Of a stretch of DNA of 64,000 nucleotides, positions 1 to 8,232 are shown in pieces; positions within the stretch are counted from its first letter, which is position 1; every line of letters begins with the position of its first letter. This DNA is from Mesorhizobium sp. LHD-90 (lineage in GTDB: Bacteria > Pseudomonadota > Alphaproteobacteria > Rhizobiales > Rhizobiaceae), in contig NZ_JAVFVV010000019.1 in NCBI RefSeq assembly GCF_030929505.1, forward strand, positions 78,165 to 142,164, written 5' to 3'. Below the pieces are notes generated by a model, which had not been told where the DNA came from, searched no databases, and saw only the letters and a list, made by a program, of their open reading frames with translations. Both the position numbers and the translations under genes were made by a program.

Positions 1-1
1 C

Positions 2-127
2 GCCTCGGCGATCGTGCTGGCCGGCCTGATCGGCTGGATCCTGCTCGACGGCCGGGCGCGCCGGCGCGAGCTTGCGGCGCTGGAGGCGAGCGGCGTCCGG
101 CGGCGCTCCGACAAGGCCGCGCCGTGA
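2..127 (+). CDS. ccmD: Heme exporter protein CcmD, C-terminal part (5' end outside window)
   Basis: The first 126 bases encode the last 41 residues of a small protein ending in a hydrophobic stretch (AIVLAGLIGWILLDG) followed by an Arg/Glu-rich cytoplasmic tail. This is the pattern of CcmD, the small single-pass protein that works with the CcmABC heme exporter in cytochrome c maturation. The TGA stop at 125-127 overlaps the GTG start of the next gene (GTGA). Finding ccmG immediately downstream supports the call, since ccmC-ccmD-ccmG is a usual order in alphaproteobacteria. The start codon lies upstream of the window, so the length cannot be checked. Confidence 0.8.
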   Translation, partial: ASAIVLAGLIGWILLDGRARRRELAALEASGVRRRSDKAAP

Positions 128-750
128 GCCTCGACCGTTCGGAAACGACGAGCGCAGGGCCGCGCCAACCTGCCGAGACGGATCAGGCGGAGCAAAAACG
201 GCCACGAAAACTGCTGGCGCTACTGCCGTTGGCGATCTTTCTCGCGCTGGCCGCGATCTTCTTTTCACAACTGCTTTCGGGCCGTGACATCGGCACCGTG
301 CCGTCGGCGCTGATCGGAGCGCCGGCGCCGGCGACGAACCTGCCGCCCGTCGACGGGCTCGGCCTGCCGGGACTGGACAACGCCGCCTTCGCAGGCAAGG
401 TCACGGTGCTGAACGTCTGGGCGTCGTGGTGCGCGCCTTGCCGCCAGGAACATCCGATATTGATGGCGCTGTCGCAGGACAAGCGGTTTCAGATCGCCGG
501 GCTGAACTACAAGGACGCGCCGGAAAACGCCCGGCGTTTCCTCGGCGACCTCGGCAATCCGTTCGCGCTGGTCGGCGCCGACCAGAAGGGCCGCACCGCG
601 ATCGACTGGGGCGTTTATGGCGTGCCGGAAACCTTCGTCGTCGGCCGCGACGGCAAGATCCTTTACAAGCATGTCGGCCCACTCGACGCCGAGGGCGCGC
701 AAAAGACGCTCCTGCCGGAAATCGAGAAGGCGCTGGCCGCCGGACAGTAG
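124..750 (+). CDS. ccmG: Thiol:disulfide interchange protein CcmG/DsbE
   Basis: A 208-residue protein with a cytoplasmic N-terminal tail, one membrane anchor (about residues 33-55, LLALLPLAIFLALAAIFF) and a periplasmic thioredoxin fold. The active site is WASWCAPCR near residue 100 and the cis-proline loop is YGVPETFVV near residue 165. Members of the family keep apocytochrome c cysteines reduced before heme attachment by the Ccm system. The GTG start at 124 overlaps the ccmD stop, so translation is probably coupled. Length and motifs fit the family well. Confidence 0.95.
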   Translation: MSLDRSETTSAGPRQPAETDQAEQKRPRKLLALLPLAIFLALAAIFFSQLLSGRDIGTVPSALIGAPAPATNLPPVDGLGLPGLDNAAFAGKVTVLNVWASWCAPCRQEHPILMALSQDKRFQIAGLNYKDAPENARRFLGDLGNPFALVGADQKGRTAIDWGVYGVPETFVVGRDGKILYKHVGPLDAEGAQKTLLPEIEKALAAGQ

Positions 751-758
751 GCCAAAAG

Positions 759-792
759 CAAACGGCCGCCGGTTGACCGACGGCCGTTGTTT
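759..792 (+). terminator. Rho-independent terminator after ccmG
   Basis: Nine bases after the ccmG stop there is an inverted repeat with AACGGCCG at 761-768 and CGGCCGTT at 781-788, separated by a 12-base loop and followed by GTTTG. The stem is perfect, but the T-run is short, so termination strength is uncertain. Confidence 0.6.
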
Positions 793-822
793 GACGCGAC
801 TGTTACGCGGGACTCGAGCCCC

Positions 823-843
823 GAAAGCCCGTCGCGGGCCTTT
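823..843 (-). terminator. Probable terminator of the DUF1127 gene
   Basis: Reading the minus strand, directly after the DUF1127 stop codon comes AAAAGGCCCG-CGA-CGGGCTTT, a short GC stem with A/T flanks. It would also separate this gene from the convergent ccm operon. Confidence 0.45.
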
Positions 844-1011
844 TCAGCGGCCGTACACTTCCTTGTAGGCGTGATGCAGCATGTCGGCGCGGTTGCCGTT
901 GATGTCGGCGAGGTCGCGATGCGTCATGCCCATGATCTCGTCGACCATCTGGTTGTAGCGGCGACGCTTGGCGATACGGTCACGGGTGTTGTTGATCAGC
1001 GTGGAAAACAT
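844..1011 (-). CDS. DUF1127 family small protein
   Basis: A 55-residue basic protein starting MFSTLINNTRDRIAKRRRYN and ending HHAYKEVYGR. It contains the DUF1127 pattern: an N-terminal amphipathic part followed by a conserved segment with MTHRDLADIN. Small DUF1127 proteins are abundant in Rhizobiales; some family members are linked to RNA turnover and to phosphate, carbon and nitrogen metabolism, but no function is shown for this one. The ATG at 1011 is preceded by a weak Shine-Dalgarno (GGATCC). It stands alone between a terminator and a palindrome-rich upstream region (1091-1140). Confidence 0.85.
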   Translation of the reverse strand: MFSTLINNTRDRIAKRRRYNQMVDEIMGMTHRDLADINGNRADMLHHAYKEVYGR

Positions 1012-1090
1012 TTGCGAGGATCCCTTGCTAGGCCGCCTTGCGGCGACCGGGTTGTTCCTCCCTCACGCCGCATAGATTGGCATGTCGCGC

Positions 1091-1140
1091 GTGCATTGCA
1101 ACATTCTATGCTGCATTGCAGCAATGCATGTCATGCATGG
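1091..1140. promoter_or_regulatory. TGCA-rich palindrome cluster upstream of the DUF1127 gene
   Basis: Within 50 bp the motif TGCATTGCA occurs twice (1092-1100 and 1112-1120). The second copy forms GCATTGC-A-GCAATGC (1113-1127) and also CTGC-ATT-GCAG (1111-1121), and ATGCATG and CATGCATG follow. CTGC-N3/4-GCAG resembles the operator reported for PhaR, the repressor of polyhydroxyalkanoate granule genes in alphaproteobacteria. The position 80-125 bp before the DUF1127 start fits an operator or promoter, but the identity of the regulator is inferred. Confidence 0.4.
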
Positions 1141-1166
1141 CGCAAAATACTGAAATCACGGGCTTT

Positions 1167-1697
1167 TCAATCTTGCCGGATGAATTGAACGAAGCCGGCA
1201 AGGCAGTTTGCTATTGCCTGCCGCCATTTTGCGTCGTCGAGAACGGTCGCGTATTCGGCCAGCTTCTTCCCGAGCAGCGGCACCTCGAGTTCGGGTGCGG
1301 CAAATATCCGGAAGGACATCGTGCGCAGCACCTCCCGCAATGCTTCCCGCGAAACCAGGGAGCGGTGCGAGGCATGGACGAGCATGACCGGCTTGCCGAC
1401 CGCGGCCGGCCCGGACACCAGCCAGTCGAGCGCGTTCTTCAGGCCGCCTGGAATGCCGTGTGCATATTCGGGGCACGAGATGACTAGGCCGTCGGCGGCG
1501 CAAACAGCCTCGTTCCAACGCGCGGCTGCCGCCGGCGTGCGTTCGCCTTCGTTGTCAGGATTGTAGATCGGCAGGCCGCCTAGCTGGTCATGGAGGTCAA
1601 GCCTACAGCCCAGTGGCATCTCGTGTTGCATAGCGCGAAGGAGCGCGGTGTTGGTGGAGACAGCACGAAGGCTGCCGGAAAGGCCAAGCAGTTTCAC
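1167..1697 (-). CDS. NADPH-dependent FMN reductase family protein
   Basis: A 176-residue flavodoxin-fold protein. It begins KLLGLSGSLRAVSTNTALLR, where GSLR-x2-S-x-N binds the FMN phosphate, and has the family hallmark CPEYAHGIPGGLKNALDWL around residue 80. Relatives are NAD(P)H:quinone or azo/chromate reductases; the true substrate is unknown. The GTG at 1697 is chosen because homology begins right after it. The frame stays open further upstream, but that part overlaps the preceding gene and looks non-coding. It lies 19 bp downstream of the PPOX-family gene, so the two are probably cotranscribed. Confidence 0.85.
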   Translation of the reverse strand: MKLLGLSGSLRAVSTNTALLRAMQHEMPLGCRLDLHDQLGGLPIYNPDNEGERTPAAAARWNEAVCAADGLVISCPEYAHGIPGGLKNALDWLVSGPAAVGKPVMLVHASHRSLVSREALREVLRTMSFRIFAAPELEVPLLGKKLAEYATVLDDAKWRQAIANCLAGFVQFIRQD

Positions 1698-1716
1698 CGA
1701 TGAGCCCGGTTGCGGC

Positions 1717-2331
1717 TCACCACATGGACTGGCGATAGGCGTCGTCCAGCCAGCGGTCGGTCTGCTCGGCGGTCTCGGCCAGCGCAAGCTGGTCCTTGAG
1801 AATCTCGCCCAGCGTCGGCATTTCGGCGCGGGGCCGCCACTTTTCCGGCGCCCACAAGTCGGAACGCATGAATGCCTTGGCGCAGTGCATGTAGACTGCG
1901 CGGGCCTTCACCACGATGACGCTCTGCGGCGCCTTGCCGTCGACGGCGAGCCGCTCGCGCAGGGTTGCGTCCAGCGTGATGCGTGCCTCACCGTTGATGC
2001 GCAGCGTCTCGTTCATGCCGGGAATGAGGAACAGCAGGCCGATCGCCGGGTTGTCCAGGATGTTTTCCAGCGTGTCGAGCCGGTTGTTGCCCGGCCGGTC
2101 GGGGATCGCCAGCGTAATCTCGTCGAGAACGGCTACGAAGCCGGGCTTGTCGCCTTTCGGCGTCACGTCGGCATTGCCCTTGCCGTCAGACGAGCCGATC
2201 AGCACGAACGGGCTCTTGGCAATGAAATTGCGGCAATGGGGGTCGAGTATGCGCAGTTCCTTGCGCAGCGCCCCTTCCTGCGCCGGCTTGTACTGCTGGC
2301 GCAACTGCTCGCGCGTGGTGATGAATTCCAT
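1717..2331 (-). CDS. Pyridoxamine 5'-phosphate oxidase family protein (MSMEG_1061-like)
   Basis: A 204-residue protein with the split-barrel flavin-binding fold. SPFVLIGSSDGKGNADVTPKG (about residues 40-60) is followed by LAIPDRPGNNRLDTLENIL and GLLFLIPGMNETLRINGEA. These motifs match the PPOX subgroup typified by MSMEG_1061, not true PdxH. Members bind FMN or F420, and the substrate is unknown. It sits between yciB (9 bp gap) and the FMN reductase gene, so a flavin-linked redox role is plausible but inferred. Confidence 0.85.
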   Translation of the reverse strand: MEFITTREQLRQQYKPAQEGALRKELRILDPHCRNFIAKSPFVLIGSSDGKGNADVTPKGDKPGFVAVLDEITLAIPDRPGNNRLDTLENILDNPAIGLLFLIPGMNETLRINGEARITLDATLRERLAVDGKAPQSVIVVKARAVYMHCAKAFMRSDLWAPEKWRPRAEMPTLGEILKDQLALAETAEQTDRWLDDAYRQSMW

Positions 2332-2340
2332 CGGCTCCCC

Positions 2341-2988
2341 CTATTTGCCCGGCGTCTCGTCCAGCGAATGCCGCATGATCAGCGGCATCTGCGATAGCGT
2401 GAAGACCAGAGTGATCGGCATGATGCCCCAGACCTTGAACGCCACCCATGTGTCAGTCGAGAAATTGCGCCAGACCACCTCGTTGGCGATCGCCAGGAAC
2501 AGGAAGAACAGACCCCAGCGCAAGGTGAGCTTTCGCCAGCCGTCGGCGTCGAGCTTGAAGGCGGAATCGAAGACATAGCCAAGCAGCGATTTTTGGAACA
2601 GAAGCCCGCCGAGCAGAACGCCGCCGAACAGCGTGTTGACGATGGTCGGCTTCATCTTGATGAACACGTCGTCCTGCAGATAGAGCGTCAGCGCACCGAA
2701 GATGAAGACAACGACGCCGGAAACCAGCGGCATGATCGGCAGGGTGCGGGTCAGCAGCCAGGACGCGGCGAGGGCGATGGCGGTTGCCACCATGAACAGG
2801 CCGGTGGCGATGAAGATCGGCCCGCCAAGTTCCGCCAGCGCCGGGAATTTCTGCGCCAGCCATTCGCCGCGTGTGTTGGCGAAGAAGAAGACGACCAGTG
2901 GCCCGAGCTCCAGCGCGAGCTTGAGCAGCGGGTTGATTTCTTTCTTGCGCGGATCGCTTGGGTCGCGTTCGAGGATGTGCTTGCTCAT
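2341..2988 (-). CDS. yciB: Inner membrane septation protein YciB/IspZ
   Basis: A 215-residue integral membrane protein with about five hydrophobic segments. It has the family motifs [20 protein letters not shown] near the N terminus and [16 protein letters not shown] near residue 175. YciB proteins affect cell envelope synthesis and septation in Gram-negative bacteria. The 30-residue charged N-terminal region ([15 protein letters not shown]) is typical of alphaproteobacteria. It follows ftsY with a 2-bp gap, which fits an ftsY-yciB operon. Confidence 0.9.
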   Translation of the reverse strand: MSKHILERDPSDPRKKEINPLLKLALELGPLVVFFFANTRGEWLAQKFPALAELGGPIFIATGLFMVATAIALAASWLLTRTLPIMPLVSGVVVFIFGALTLYLQDDVFIKMKPTIVNTLFGGVLLGGLLFQKSLLGYVFDSAFKLDADGWRKLTLRWGLFFLFLAIANEVVWRNFSTDTWVAFKVWGIMPITLVFTLSQMPLIMRHSLDETPGK

Positions 2989-2990
2989 GG

Positions 2991-4985
2991 CTACCCCACC
3001 CCCGCGATCGCCTTGGCGAAATCGCTCGCGGAAAACGGTTCGAGATCGTCGACCTGCTCGCCGACACCGATGAAATAGACCGGCAGTCTATGCTTCGCCG
3101 CAATGGCGACAAGGATGCCGCCGCGCGCCGTGCCGTCCAGCTTGGTCATCACCAGCCCGTTGACGCCGGCGACGTTGCGGAAAATCTCGACCTGGTTGAG
3201 CGCGTTCTGGCCGGTCGTGGCGTCGACTGTCTGCAACACGGTGTGCGGCGCTTCCGGATCGTGTTTTCCCAACACGCGAACGATCTTTTCCAGCTCGGCC
3301 ATCAGCTCGGCCTTGTTTTGCAGGCGGCCGGCAGTGTCGATGATCAGCACATCGGAGCCGGCTTCTTTTGCCTTTTCGAAGGCGTCCCAGGCGAGGCCGG
3401 CGGCATCGGCGCCGAGTTTCGAGGAAACCACGGGCGAACCGGTGCGCTCGCCCCAGATCTTCAGTTGCTCGATCGCCGCGGCGCGAAACGTGTCGCCGGC
3501 CGCGAGCATGACCGACAACCCGCCCTGCCGGAGCTTCGCCGCGAGCTTGCCGATGGTCGTGGTTTTGCCCGTGCCGTTGACGCCGACAACCAGGATGACA
3601 TGTGGCTTGTGGGAAAGATCGAGCTCCAGCGCCTTCGCCACCGGCGTCAGCACCTTTTCGACCTCCTGCGCCATGATGGCGCGCACTTCCGTGTCGGAGA
3701 CGTCCTTACCGTAGCGCGACGAGGCCAGCGTGTCGGTGACGCGGAGCGCCGTCTCCATGCCGAGATCGGCGCGGATCAGCACGTCCTCCAGTTCCTCCAG
3801 CGTCTCCTCGTCGAGCTTGCGCTTGGTAAAAATGCCGGCGATCGAGCCGGTCAGTTCGCGCGACGAACGCGACAGGCCGTCGCGCAGCCGCTGGAACCAG
3901 GTCTTTTTCGGTTCGGGCGTGGGGGCAGAGGGCGCGGGTTCCGCCTTGCGTTCGACCGATTTGGCGACGGTGACTTTGCCCGCGGGAGCGATGGGAGTTG
4001 GCGGAACGGCCGGGCGCGGCTCCTCTCCCCCCTCGAGGGGGAGATGGCCCGAAGGGCCAGAGGGGGTTGTTGCGGCAGTGCTCGGCGCTTCTTCTTTAAC
4101 ATCGCGCACGGCGGTGACGAGAGGGTCGCGCACTTCATCTGCGACCCCACCCCGCCCAGCCTCGATCGCGTTGATCTCGTTGCGGACGTCCGGACCAACC
4201 GAGTCGCGATCGAGGCTGGGCGACCCTCCCCTCAGGGGGGAGGGGAGCGTCGCGCTTGGCTTCGGCGGCGCGGGAACCTCGACCGGAGGAGCCTCCGGAA
4301 CTTCGACGGGTACGGAAGGAGGAATTTCTACCGGCGCAGGCTGGGGCTGTTCGGCCGGTTGCGGCGGAACTTCCGGGGCGGGCGTCGCCGGCCGTTCCGG
4401 AACCGCTGGCTCGTGCGGGATTTCGGGAGCGGGTTGCGGGACCGGTTCGGGCTTGGCCGGCTCCTCGGGGATTTCCGGCGGAGCCGGGGCAGGTTCCGGC
4501 GCAGGTTCCGGTTCGACTTCCGGCGCGGGTGTCTTTGGCTCGGGTTCCGGCGCGGGAGACGGGATCGGCTCCGGAGCGGGCGCCGGAACGTCCGGCTCCG
4601 CAGGTTTAGGTTCGGTTGGTGCCGGCTCTTCTCCCCCCTTGAGGGGGAGATGGTCCGAAGGACCAGAGGGGGTCGCCTCGGCAGTGCTCGGCGTTTTTTC
4701 TTCGATGTCACGCCCGGCTGGAGGCGAGGAGCCGCGCACTTCATCGGCGACCCCTCCCCGCCCAGCCTGGATCGCGACAGCCTCGTTGCGGACGTCCGGA
4801 CCGCCAGCGTCGCGATCCAGGCTGGTCGACCCTCCCCTCAAGGGGGAGGGATACGTTGGCGCTGCCGGCGCAAGCTCCTTCAGCGCGTCGAGGTTGAGCG
4901 GCGCAAGCGGCTCATCCTCCGCCGGGCGCTGCTCGACCTCCTTGCGGCCGAACGAAAAGACCTTTTTCAGAAAACCCAGCGCCAT
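2991..4985 (-). CDS. ftsY: Signal recognition particle receptor FtsY, with a long repeat-bearing N-terminal region
   Basis: FtsY docks ribosome-SRP complexes at the membrane. The C-terminal ~310 residues form a normal NG domain: four-helix N domain from about residue 355, [15 protein letters not shown] (P-loop), [22 protein letters not shown] and a final GVGEQVDDL. The N-terminal ~350 residues are Pro/Glu-rich and disordered-looking. They include two copies of a translated DNA repeat (about residues 46-119 and 247-321), each reading PSPLRGGS...LDRD...GGVADEVR...GG EEP. At 664 residues it is far longer than a typical rhizobial FtsY (roughly 400-500). ATG at 4985; mtaB ends 7 bp upstream. Confidence 0.95.
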   Translation of the reverse strand: MALGFLKKVFSFGRKEVEQRPAEDEPLAPLNLDALKELAPAAPTYPSPLRGGSTSLDRDAGGPDVRNEAVAIQAGRGGVADEVRGSSPPAGRDIEEKTPSTAEATPSGPSDHLPLKGGEEPAPTEPKPAEPDVPAPAPEPIPSPAPEPEPKTPAPEVEPEPAPEPAPAPPEIPEEPAKPEPVPQPAPEIPHEPAVPERPATPAPEVPPQPAEQPQPAPVEIPPSVPVEVPEAPPVEVPAPPKPSATLPSPLRGGSPSLDRDSVGPDVRNEINAIEAGRGGVADEVRDPLVTAVRDVKEEAPSTAATTPSGPSGHLPLEGGEEPRPAVPPTPIAPAGKVTVAKSVERKAEPAPSAPTPEPKKTWFQRLRDGLSRSSRELTGSIAGIFTKRKLDEETLEELEDVLIRADLGMETALRVTDTLASSRYGKDVSDTEVRAIMAQEVEKVLTPVAKALELDLSHKPHVILVVGVNGTGKTTTIGKLAAKLRQGGLSVMLAAGDTFRAAAIEQLKIWGERTGSPVVSSKLGADAAGLAWDAFEKAKEAGSDVLIIDTAGRLQNKAELMAELEKIVRVLGKHDPEAPHTVLQTVDATTGQNALNQVEIFRNVAGVNGLVMTKLDGTARGGILVAIAAKHRLPVYFIGVGEQVDDLEPFSASDFAKAIAGVG
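4025..4245. repeat. Structured palindromic repeat inside ftsY, copy 1
   Basis: A 221-bp element with three hairpins: CTCCCCCC/GAGGGGGAG (4025-4043), TGGCCC-GAA-GGGCCA (4045-4059) and a long stem CCCAGCCTCGATCGCG (4155-4170) / CGCGATCGAGGCTGGG (4205-4220). It ends with CCCTCCCCT/AGGGGAGGG. It matches copy 2 (4631-4850) over its whole length, in the same orientation and reading frame. Confidence 0.9.
4631..4850. repeat. Structured palindromic repeat inside ftsY, copy 2
   Basis: A 220-bp element with the same order of hairpins as copy 1: CTCCCCCC/GAGGGGGAG (4631-4649), TGGTCC-GAA-GGACCA (4651-4665), and CCAGCCTGGATCGCGAC (4762-4778) / GTCGCGATCCAGGCTGG (4809-4825). Stem bases that differ from copy 1 are changed on both strands of the stem. 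Confidence 0.9.
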
Positions 4986-4992
4986 GCGGAAA

Positions 4993-6291
4993 TCAGGCCG
5001 CCTCAGCCGTGGCCGGCGCGGCGATCAGCCGCTCGCCGTCATGTCCGGAAATTGTCGCGCCGACGATCTCGCCCGCCGCGCCCACATCGATCGCCACCAG
5101 CGTGAAGCCCTCTGTGCGGCCAAGACCCGGCCGCTCCACCAGCACGCGCTGCGCGGTGCCCGCGAGGGAGGCAAGATGGCGTCGATAAGCGGCGTCGCCT
5201 GCTGCCCTGAGCCGCGCCGCGCGTATCTTGATCGTCGCGCCGTCGACCTGCGGCATGCGCGCCGCAGGCGTGCCTTTTCGCGGGCTGAAGGGGAAGACGT
5301 GGAGATGCGTCAAGCCGCATTCCTCTATGATTTTCAGCGTGTTGTCGAACATCGCCTCGGTTTCGGTCGGAAATCCCGCGATGATGTCGGCCCCGAACAC
5401 GATGTCCGGCCGGATTTTTCGGACTTCGGCGCAGAAGCGGATGGAATCGTCGCGCAGATGCCGGCGCTTCATGCGCTTCAAAATCATGTCGTCGCCGGCC
5501 TGCAGCGACAGGTGCAGATGCGGCATCAGCCGGCGCTCGGTTGCGATCGCATCGATCAGATCGGGGTCGGCCTCGATCGAATCGATGGAGGACAGCCGCA
5601 GGCGCTTCAGGTCCGGCACCTGCCGCAGCACGGTCTTGACCAGACGCCCCAGCTTCGGCGCACCGGGCAGGTCTGCGCCGAAACTGGTCATGTCGACGCC
5701 GGTCAGCACCACCTCGGCATAGCCGTTGCCGACCAGCCGCTTCACCTGCTCGACCACCGCGCCCATCGGCACCGAACGCGAATTGCCGCGGCCGTAGGGG
5801 ATGATGCAGAAGGTGCAGCGATGATCGCAGCCGTTCTGCACCTGCACGAAGGCACGCGCCCGGCCCTCGATGGCGTCGACCATGTGGCCGGCCGTCTCGC
5901 GCACCGAAAAGATGTCGTTGACCCGCGCCTTCTCGAAGTCGTTGACGCCGAAGTCCGGCAGGGCGCGATAATTGTGGCGGTGAAGCTTTTCCTCGTTGCC
6001 GAGCACGAGGTCGACCTCATCCATGCCGGCAAAGGTGTCCGGCTCGGTCTGCGCGGCGCAGCCGGTGACGATGATGCGCGCTTGGGGATTGTCGCGGCGG
6101 GCCTTGCGGATGGCCTGCCGCGCCTGCCGCACGGCCTCGCCGGTGACGGCGCAGGTGTTGAAGATGACGGCTCCGCCCTTCAACTCGCCGAGGCCTGCGG
6201 CTTCCGCCTCGCGCCGCATCACCTCGGACTCGTAGGTGTTCATGCGGCAGCCGAAAGTGACGACGTCGATGGCCTTGGTGAGGGGCGCCAT
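4993..6291 (-). CDS. mtaB: tRNA (N6-threonylcarbamoyladenosine(37)-C2)-methylthiotransferase MtaB
   Basis: A 432-residue radical-SAM methylthiotransferase that converts t6A37 to ms2t6A37 in tRNA. The N-terminal UPF0004 domain carries the cluster cysteines in FGCRMNTYE and NTCAVT. The radical SAM domain has CDHRCTFCIIPYGRG (CxxxCxxC), and a TRAM-like domain closes the protein. The ATG at 6291 shares one base with the dapF stop (TGATG), which fixes the start and suggests coupled translation. The open frame continuing upstream across dapF is not coding. MtaB is favoured over MiaB by its length and its FGCRMN motif. Confidence 0.93.
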   Translation of the reverse strand: MAPLTKAIDVVTFGCRMNTYESEVMRREAEAAGLGELKGGAVIFNTCAVTGEAVRQARQAIRKARRDNPQARIIVTGCAAQTEPDTFAGMDEVDLVLGNEEKLHRHNYRALPDFGVNDFEKARVNDIFSVRETAGHMVDAIEGRARAFVQVQNGCDHRCTFCIIPYGRGNSRSVPMGAVVEQVKRLVGNGYAEVVLTGVDMTSFGADLPGAPKLGRLVKTVLRQVPDLKRLRLSSIDSIEADPDLIDAIATERRLMPHLHLSLQAGDDMILKRMKRRHLRDDSIRFCAEVRKIRPDIVFGADIIAGFPTETEAMFDNTLKIIEECGLTHLHVFPFSPRKGTPAARMPQVDGATIKIRAARLRAAGDAAYRRHLASLAGTAQRVLVERPGLGRTEGFTLVAIDVGAAGEIVGATISGHDGERLIAAPATAEAA

Positions 6292-7175
6292 CAGGCCGCG
6301 CTTTCTTCGCTGTCGCGCGACCAGGCGCCGGTGGCTGGGTCGAATGATCCGGAAAACTCCCACTCGGCCGGGCCGGTGAGCACGACATGGTCGTCGGCGC
6401 GCCATTCGATCTTGAGCGGCCCGCCCGGCGCGATGATCGAGACGATGCGCCCCGTCCTGCCGGTACGCGCCGCGGCGACGGCGGAGGCGCAGGCGGCCGA
6501 GCCGCAGGCCCTGGTCAAGCCTGCGCCGCGCTCCCAGGTGCGAATGGTGAGTTGGTCGCACCCAGTCACCTGCGCGATGGTGATGTTGGCGCGCTCGGGA
6601 AAGATCGGGTGGTTTTCCAGCAGCGGGCCGAAACGCTCGAGGTCGTAGGACCAGACGTCGCGATCGACCCAGAAGACGGCGTGCGGATTGCCCATCGACA
6701 GCGCCGACGGAGAATGCAGGATAGGCGCGTCGATCGGGCCGATCTGCAGTTCGATGGCGCGGGTGTCGCGGAACTCTTCCGCCAGCGGGATCTCGTGCCA
6801 GCCGAAGCGCGGCTTGCCCATGTCGACGGAAATGGCGCCGTCCGCATGTTCCTCGGCGTTCAGGATGCCGGCGACGGTCTCGAAGGTGAACACCTTCCTG
6901 CCGGTTTCCGCAGCCAGCGCCTGGACGACGCAGCGCATGCCATTGCCGCAGGCCTGCGCCTTGGAGCCGTCGGAATTCAGGATGTCGACGAACCAGTCGG
7001 TGCCGGGCGTGCGGGCGTCGTGGATCGCCATGACCTGGTCGAATTTCGTCGCCGGATCGGCATTGAGCGCGATCGCCGCGTCCGCCGTCACCCGGTCGGC
7101 GCGCGAACGCATGTCGGCAACGATGATCTCGTTGCCGAGCCCGTTCATCCTGGCGAAGGGGGCGCGCGCGTTCAT
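6291..7175 (-). CDS. dapF: Diaminopimelate epimerase
   Basis: A 294-residue enzyme that interconverts LL- and meso-diaminopimelate for lysine and peptidoglycan synthesis. The two catalytic cysteines are visible in ACGNGMRC (near residue 90) and [10 protein letters not shown] (near residue 230). The start [19 protein letters not shown] fits the family N terminus. It is the first gene of the minus-strand run dapF-mtaB-ftsY-yciB-PPOX-FMN reductase, with gaps from a 1-bp overlap to 19 bp, so one operon is likely. Confidence 0.97.
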   Translation of the reverse strand: MNARAPFARMNGLGNEIIVADMRSRADRVTADAAIALNADPATKFDQVMAIHDARTPGTDWFVDILNSDGSKAQACGNGMRCVVQALAAETGRKVFTFETVAGILNAEEHADGAISVDMGKPRFGWHEIPLAEEFRDTRAIELQIGPIDAPILHSPSALSMGNPHAVFWVDRDVWSYDLERFGPLLENHPIFPERANITIAQVTGCDQLTIRTWERGAGLTRACGSAACASAVAAARTGRTGRIVSIIAPGGPLKIEWRADDHVVLTGPAEWEFSGSFDPATGAWSRDSEESAA

Positions 7176-7246
7176 GCGAGGCTATATGGCGGAAAGGCGG
7201 GGGAATTACCAGTGTGCCGAGCCATGCTTGCGCCTGGGCAGACCGG

Positions 7247-7408
7247 CTACGCGATGGCGATGACGCCAAGAATGACCAGCAGGAACAGGATCAACACGAG
7301 GGCGATGAGAATGCGCACGCCGGTGGCGGCGGCGCCCGCCAATTTGTGGAAGCCGAGAAGGCTCGCCACCGCCGCAACCACCAAAAGAATGAGTATCCAT
7401 TTGATCAT
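7247..7408 (-). CDS. DUF1328 family small membrane protein (YtjA-like)
   Basis: A 53-residue protein made almost entirely of two hydrophobic segments (IKWILILLVVAAVASLLGF and ILIALVLILFLLVILGVIA) around an HKLAGAAA turn. This is the DUF1328/UPF0391 pattern. The function is unknown; relatives are common inner membrane proteins in Proteobacteria. The ATG at 7408 has a GAGGA Shine-Dalgarno 7 bases upstream, which decides the start over longer versions of the frame. It is separated from dapF by 71 bp. Confidence 0.85.
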   Translation of the reverse strand: MIKWILILLVVAAVASLLGFHKLAGAAATGVRILIALVLILFLLVILGVIAIA

Positions 7409-7600
7409 GAAGGCGTCCTCGCCGGCCATGAACGCCATGGCTGCCGCTTCGTTCCCGCACGCGTTCACAGCATGAGACCGCTCCGTTTCCCGCAAAGCGC
7501 CACCAAGCGCCCTGGAGGACCGCCCGGACCTTCGTGGCGCATTATCGGCCACCGCCAACGCCTCTAAGGTTGCGGTCTACGGAAAGCGGAGGAGGGTGGC

Positions 7601-8041
7601 ATGAAAAAGCGTACCGGAACGCCCTGGATGGATGCCGACGCGTTCGGCCGCTCGCTGCCGCGCGGCGTCGGGCTCAACCTGCTGGTGCCGGAAGTCGCGG
7701 AGATGGAGGCCTTCTGCCGCGACGTGCTGGGCGGAAGAATCGTCTATTCGGATGTTGATTTTGCAGTGGTAGAGTTGCTCGGCTCGGTGCTCATGCTGCA
7801 TGCCGACCATACCTATCTCGACCATGCGATGATCGGGGTGATCGACGGCGTCGAGTTGCGCGGGCTGGGCATGGAGATCAGGCTCTACGGCGCCGACCCG
7901 GACGCGGTCGAGGCGAGGGCGCGGGCAGCCGGTCACACCGTGCTCGCCGGTTCGCTCGACAAGCCGCACGGCATCCGCGAGTGCCATGTCGTCGGCCCGC
8001 ACGGCTACATCTTCGTGCCGAGCCTGGCGCTGGGCGTATAG
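7601..8041 (+). CDS. VOC (glyoxalase/bleomycin resistance) family protein
   Basis: A 146-residue single-domain protein. It has GVGLNLLVPEVAEMEAFCRDVLGG at the first beta-alpha unit and ECHVVGPHGYIFVPS near the end, as in the vicinal oxygen chelate superfamily. The substrate is unknown. A strong GGAGGAGGG Shine-Dalgarno sits 4-5 bases before the ATG at 7601. It is a monocistronic plus-strand gene facing away from the DUF1328 gene. Confidence 0.75.
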   Translation: MKKRTGTPWMDADAFGRSLPRGVGLNLLVPEVAEMEAFCRDVLGGRIVYSDVDFAVVELLGSVLMLHADHTYLDHAMIGVIDGVELRGLGMEIRLYGADPDAVEARARAAGHTVLAGSLDKPHGIRECHVVGPHGYIFVPSLALGV

Positions 8042-8137
8042 ATCGACGGCGAGGCACGGTCGCCGCGTTCGAAAGGCGGCGGGCAACCGCATACAATCAG
8101 CGACAATTTTGCAACATTGCGCGCCGGAAACTCGATC

Positions 8138-8155
8138 TTAACCATGAACGGTTGA
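8138..8155. promoter_or_regulatory. TTAACCAT-containing inverted repeat upstream of omp19
   Basis: TTAACC at 8138-8143 and GGTTGA at 8150-8155 form an imperfect palindrome about 80-95 bp before omp19. It includes TTAACCAT, a known half-site form for CtrA, the alphaproteobacterial cell-cycle regulator. An AT-rich CCTATTATAG follows at 8162-8171 and could be the -10 region. Binding is inferred only. Confidence 0.3.
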
Positions 8156-8232
8156 AATTTCGCCCTATTATAGCTTCAGCAAAGCTGGTGATGTGGTCGG
8201 GTGACGCGGCGGCGTCCCGCAGGAGGTCGGAT

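Noticed and set aside
2958..6648. Very long open frames on the plus strand opposite ftsY, mtaB and dapF
   Set aside because: They are antisense shadows of high-GC genes with clear domains on the minus strand; the translated sequences are Arg/Gly-rich and match no family.
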